A stretch of DNA of 64,000 nucleotides from Desulfofustis glycolicus DSM 9705 (GTDB taxonomy: Bacteria > Desulfobacterota > Desulfobulbia > Desulfobulbales > Desulfocapsaceae), in the NCBI RefSeq assembly GCF_900130015.1, contig NZ_FQXS01000009.1, positions 1 to 64,000 of the forward strand. The letters run 5' to 3'. Below are positions 60,850-64,000 of the stretch, in pieces. How positions within the stretch are numbered: position 1 is the first letter of the stretch; every line of letters begins with the position of its first letter. Made by a program: the position numbers and the translations under genes. The notes beneath the pieces were generated by a model that was not told where the DNA came from, searched no databases, and saw nothing but the letters and a program-made list of their open reading frames with translations.

Positions 60850-60982
60850 CCTTGAAAAATTGTCATTTCGTCCAATCTCATCGTTGCGTAATCAAATTTT
60901 ATCCTCGGAATATCATGTGTATGCCTGCGGTAAAATTTTCTTGCGCGCCTCGATCTTGAACGAAATACCGAATTTTTCAAAC
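60850..60982. repeat. Long-armed ~130-bp palindromic repeat, copy C
   Basis: CCTTGAAAAATTGTCATTTC pairs with the right end CGAAATACCGAATTTTTCAA. The centre CGGAATATCATGTGTATGCC and GCGGTAAAATTTTCTTGCGC is shared with copies A and B. It lies between the radical SAM gene and trpB2, both on the minus strand, i.e. in the trpB2 leader. Confidence 0.85.
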
Positions 60983-61054
60983 TCCCCTCAAAATCCGTAT
61001 GGGTTGTTTGCCAGCATCTTTCTACCACAGTCGGTCGTCGTCGGGCAAGGGCGA

Positions 61055-63583
61055 TCAGACGGCCAGCGGCCGCCACGATGTTTTGCGCACCAGACCGGCG
61101 GTCAGCTTGGCCTGGTCGCAGTCGAGCAGGTGGGCCAGTAGTTCAAGCGGCTTGCACCCCGGCCGGCCGCTCTGGTATACGATCTCGGCGAGTACCGTCC
61201 GGGGCGGGGTGACGCTCAGAGCGTCGACGAGCGGTCGCAGGTCGAGCGGCGCCGTGTTGTTCTTGCGGCGTCGCTGAACGATAAAGCTCTCGGCCTGTGT
61301 GAAGGTTGTGATCAGGTTGGCTTGTGCATCGTCCAGGTCGAACGGCAGCTGTATTTCGTAGCTGCAGACGATATCCTGCGGCACCTTGCCGTGGTGCGGG
61401 TGGATCGAGCTGACCTCAAGTCCGGGCGGCAGGGTGCGGCTCAGTCGGTCCGCCTGGTCGGCGAGATCGGTCAAAGGTCCGTCGTGTTCGAGGAGCAGGA
61501 ACTCGCAGAGACTCTCGGTGCCGACCGGCAGGGCCGGCCCGAAGGAGATTTTCGGACTCGGGTTGAAACCATGCGAATAGAGCGGTCGCCAGCCGGCGCG
61601 CCGGATGGCACGAAAGATGACCTGGATCAGCTCGAGATGACCGAGAAAGCGAATCGGGCCGGTGCGGCTGTAGGTGATCAGGTATTTGCTGCCGCTATCC
61701 GACGGTACTGTTATGGTGGCCGGTGGCTGCAGCGTTGCCGGGTCCGGCGGCAGACGGCGGCGATTTCGGACCAGCGGCTGGATGGTCTTGAAATCGCAAA
61801 GACCGCACTGCTGGCAGCCGTGGTATCGGCAGTCAGGTGTGTAGAGCTGCTGCTCGGCGTGATCGCGCTCCCGCAAGAGAAAGTCGATATCGATGCCGGC
61901 GTCGAGGTGCTGCCAGGGCAGGATCTCGCCGGGATCGCGGGAGTGCAGGTAGGCATTGAGGTCGATGGCGCAGTCGTCGGCCGCCGATTGCCAGCGACCG
62001 AGGTCAAACCAGTCGCTCCAGCTGTCGAGCCGGGCGCCCCGCTGCCAGGCTGCGATGATCAGTCTGGTCAGGCGACGGTCGCCGCGGGCGAAGACCCCTT
62101 CCAGATAGCTTTGCTGCGGGTCGTGATATTTCAGGTTCAGGCCGCGACGGGCCATGACCGAGCGCAGCCGCTCGAGCCGCTCACGGCTCTGCTCGATGGT
62201 CAGCTGGGCGTCCCACTGGAACGGGGTGTGCGGTTTCGGCACGAAGGTGCCGACACTGACATTGACCCGGCGGCGACCGCGGCCGCTGACCTTGCCGGCC
62301 AATGCGGTTTTTTGCGCCAATTCGGCGATTGCGTCGATATCGGTCATGGTCTCGCCGGGCAGGCCGATCATGAAATAGAGCTTGATCAGGTTCCAGCCGA
62401 GAGAAAACGCGTGCTCGGCCGCACTGAGCAGGTCCTCTTCGCTGATGCCCTTGTTGATCGCCTGGCGCAGTCGTTCGCTGCCGGCCTCCGGGGCCAGCGT
62501 GAAACCGGTCTTGCGGACCCGCTTGATCTGCTCCATCAGTTCCGGGCCGAGGGTGCCGACCCGCATCGACGGCATGGAAATCGAGACGCGCTCACCGCAG
62601 AAACGGTTCATCAGTCGTGGCAGCACTTCCGGCAGGCAACTGTAGTCGCCGGTCGACAGCGATAGCAGCGCGATTTCGTCAAACCCGGAATTGGTGATGC
62701 CCGCCTCCGCCAGCGCACAGATCTGCTCCACACTGCGTTCCCGTACCGGCCGGTAGGTCATGCCGGCCTGGCAGAAGCGGCAGCCTCTGGTACAGCCCCG
62801 GGCGACCTCGATGCCGAGTCGGTCGTGGACGATCTTGGCGTTGGGTACCAGCGGTCTGATCAGATGATCGATGCGATCGAGGGTGGCCAGGATCCGCCGC
62901 CTGACCCGAGCCGGGGCGTCCGGCCGATGCTCGATACCGGTGAGCCGGCCTGATTCGTCGTAGGTTGGACGGTAGCGGTGCGGCAGATAGACCCCGTCGA
63001 TATTGGCCAGCGCCTCGATTATTTCGGAACGGCCGGCGCCTGCTGTTTTCAGCTTCAGGACCAGGGCGGCGATGTCGATGACCGCCTCTTCCCCGTCGCC
63101 AAGCAGGATTGCATCGAAGAGTTCGGCCACCGGTTCCGGATTGAAGGCGCAGGGGCCGCCGCCGATGACGATCGGCTGTCCCTCGACCCGTTCGGCGGCG
63201 AGAAACGGCAGGCCGGCACGATCGAGGATGGTCAGGATATTGGTATAGCAGAGTTCGTGGGGCAGCGTGATGCCGACAAGATCACATGAACGTAAGGGGC
63301 GGCCGCTCTCCAGGGTCGTCAGTTCGGCGCCCTGCTCGCGCAGGACGGCCTCGGCGTCGGGAGCCGGGCAATAACAGCGCTCGGCCTGCACCCGATCACA
63401 GCTATTGAGGAGATGATAGAGAATCTGCAAACCCTGGTGCGACATGCCGATTTCGTAGAGATCGGGGAAGACGAGCGCCCAGTGGAGCAGGTCGGCGGTA
63501 GTCTTGATCGGAGCACTCTGGTATTCACAGCCGAGATAGCGGCCCGGTCTGGTGACGAACGGCAAAAACGAAGAATCGGTCAT
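61055..63583 (-). CDS. B12-binding/radical SAM fusion protein (TIGR03960 + TIGR03936)
   Basis: ATG 63583 gives 842 residues. The N-terminal ~200 residues form a B12-binding-like domain (LVGITLPHELCYTNILTILD). The radical SAM core has ARGCTRGCRFCQAGMTYRPV (C-x3-C-x2-C cluster) and LAPEAGSERLRQAINKGISE. CRYHGCQQCGLCDF near residue 590 is an extra cysteine site. The last ~230 residues, from YLITYSRTGPIRFLGHLELI, are the TIGR03936/DUF2344 domain. The two halves are separate genes in some bacteria. Substrate unknown; links to RNA processing or tRNA have been suggested from gene neighbourhoods, which cannot be judged here. Confidence 0.9.
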   Translation of the reverse strand: MTDSSFLPFVTRPGRYLGCEYQSAPIKTTADLLHWALVFPDLYEIGMSHQGLQILYHLLNSCDRVQAERCYCPAPDAEAVLREQGAELTTLESGRPLRSCDLVGITLPHELCYTNILTILDRAGLPFLAAERVEGQPIVIGGGPCAFNPEPVAELFDAILLGDGEEAVIDIAALVLKLKTAGAGRSEIIEALANIDGVYLPHRYRPTYDESGRLTGIEHRPDAPARVRRRILATLDRIDHLIRPLVPNAKIVHDRLGIEVARGCTRGCRFCQAGMTYRPVRERSVEQICALAEAGITNSGFDEIALLSLSTGDYSCLPEVLPRLMNRFCGERVSISMPSMRVGTLGPELMEQIKRVRKTGFTLAPEAGSERLRQAINKGISEEDLLSAAEHAFSLGWNLIKLYFMIGLPGETMTDIDAIAELAQKTALAGKVSGRGRRRVNVSVGTFVPKPHTPFQWDAQLTIEQSRERLERLRSVMARRGLNLKYHDPQQSYLEGVFARGDRRLTRLIIAAWQRGARLDSWSDWFDLGRWQSAADDCAIDLNAYLHSRDPGEILPWQHLDAGIDIDFLLRERDHAEQQLYTPDCRYHGCQQCGLCDFKTIQPLVRNRRRLPPDPATLQPPATITVPSDSGSKYLITYSRTGPIRFLGHLELIQVIFRAIRRAGWRPLYSHGFNPSPKISFGPALPVGTESLCEFLLLEHDGPLTDLADQADRLSRTLPPGLEVSSIHPHHGKVPQDIVCSYEIQLPFDLDDAQANLITTFTQAESFIVQRRRKNNTAPLDLRPLVDALSVTPPRTVLAEIVYQSGRPGCKPLELLAHLLDCDQAKLTAGLVRKTSWRPLAV

Positions 63584-63783
63584 GGGTGTCGGTCTGCGGA
63601 ACCGGGCGATTGTCTGTCGACCGGCCGGTTCCGCTGAAGAGGTGATTGATAGGGAGCCGGCGGTGTGCACGAGTCCGCAGATTTACCGAAAATGGGTTGA
63701 CTTTTCAAGAATGGATGATGTAATGAGATAGTTGGTTCATAACTTTTAAGGAAAATAACAGGTTACGTGAAAGGTGTCGGTTG
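63584..63783. promoter_or_regulatory. Divergent promoter region before the AMIN gene
   Basis: About 200 bp between divergent genes; the right part turns AT-rich (63690-63770), with GTTGACTTTTCAAG at 63696 followed by TATAG-free spacing to ATAACA, a weak sigma-70-like arrangement. No other feature seen. Confidence 0.35.
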
Positions 63784-64000
63784 ATGAAACGTTTAGCGGT
63801 TGCTCTGCTTGGTATCTGGTTCGTCACGTTTGGTGGTTTCGCCGCTGCGGAACAACCGGCAACGGAAGCCGTGATAGAATCGATATCATACGAAAAAGAC
63901 GACGAAAATCGCGAAAAAATCGTCTTCAAATTAAACGGCGCCCACATCCCGAAGGTGTTCAAAATTCAGGGAGAGCGGCCGCGGGTGGTCTTCGATTTCA
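63784..64000 (+). CDS. AMIN-domain envelope protein, N-terminal part
   Basis: The frame starts at ATG 63784 and runs off the window. MKRLAVALLGIWFVTFGGFA is a signal peptide cut after AAA. VIESISYEKDDENREKIVFK, LNGAHIPKVFKIQGERP and RVVFDF are the start of an AMIN domain, which targets periplasmic proteins such as AmiC or PilQ to peptidoglycan or the septum. The rest is outside the window, so the full function cannot be given. Confidence 0.8.
   Translation, partial: MKRLAVALLGIWFVTFGGFAAAEQPATEAVIESISYEKDDENREKIVFKLNGAHIPKVFKIQGERPRVVFDF

Noticed and set aside
61322-62665. 447-codon plus-strand frame opposite the radical SAM gene
   Set aside because: Shadow frame; the minus strand has the C-x3-C-x2-C cluster and full-length family match.

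Overview
The window is bacterial, mostly GC-rich, and looks like a chromosomal segment of a Desulfobacterota (former Deltaproteobacteria) species, most likely near Desulfobulbales. This is inferred from the gene mix: ntrY-ntrX joined to hemB and a DUF4390 gene, a B12-dependent class II ribonucleotide reductase, a fused TIGR03960/TIGR03936 radical SAM protein, DUF134, a TrpB2-type enzyme and a secretin with a TPR tail. No rRNA, tRNA or CRISPR array was recognised.

1-3284 is a graveyard of mobile elements: three decayed transposase fragments, a probable group II intron 5' remnant, two long palindromes and one AT-rich family 2 glycosyltransferase stranded among them.

3287-16695 is one co-directional polysaccharide or glycolipid locus. 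It holds two GT4 glycosyltransferases, a PAPS-type sulfotransferase, a BNR-like propeller protein, a heparinase II/III-like lyase, WecB and a PglC-type phosphoglycosyltransferase. These are followed by a lower-GC cassette of acyl carrier protein, KAS III, SDR reductase, NeuD/PglD-type acyltransferase and a second KAS III, closed by a DegT/PglE-type aminotransferase. The cassette looks built to make a short hydroxyacyl thioester and put it on a 4-amino sugar, as in viosamine-type islands.

16880-35731 is an accessory surface-protein region. Two secreted proteins carry cohesin-like domains, and three genes (an M12-type metalloprotease, an FG-GAP propeller, a beta-helix fragment) end in dockerin-like EF-hand repeats, suggesting a non-cellulosomal cohesin-dockerin system. 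Mixed in are a two-barrel glycoside-hydrolase-like protein, toxin-antitoxin modules in several states of decay (higA remnant, intact vapBC, hicB with frameshifted hicA, mazF remnant fused to a dockerin), a SNF2 helicase with a SWIM/HTH partner, and an HtrA protease.

36461-64000 is mainly conserved chromosome: FIST protein with hybrid kinase, orphan GspD, nrdJ behind tandem NrdR-like boxes, SEC-C and VanZ proteins, the DUF4390-ntrY-ntrX-hemB operon, DUF134, prfC, rfbB-rfbC, a Ser/Thr kinase with a metallophosphoesterase, a lipoprotein cytochrome c with DUF2231, PBP4, TrpB2, the radical SAM fusion protein and an AMIN-domain protein cut by the window end.

Two families of structured intergenic repeats are scattered through 33-61 kb: a GGGGTCAGGC-type REP palindrome (3 copies) and a ~130-bp long-armed palindrome (3 copies). 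In both, the arms differ between copies in a self-complementary way, and one REP copy encodes the C-terminus of a PilZ protein.
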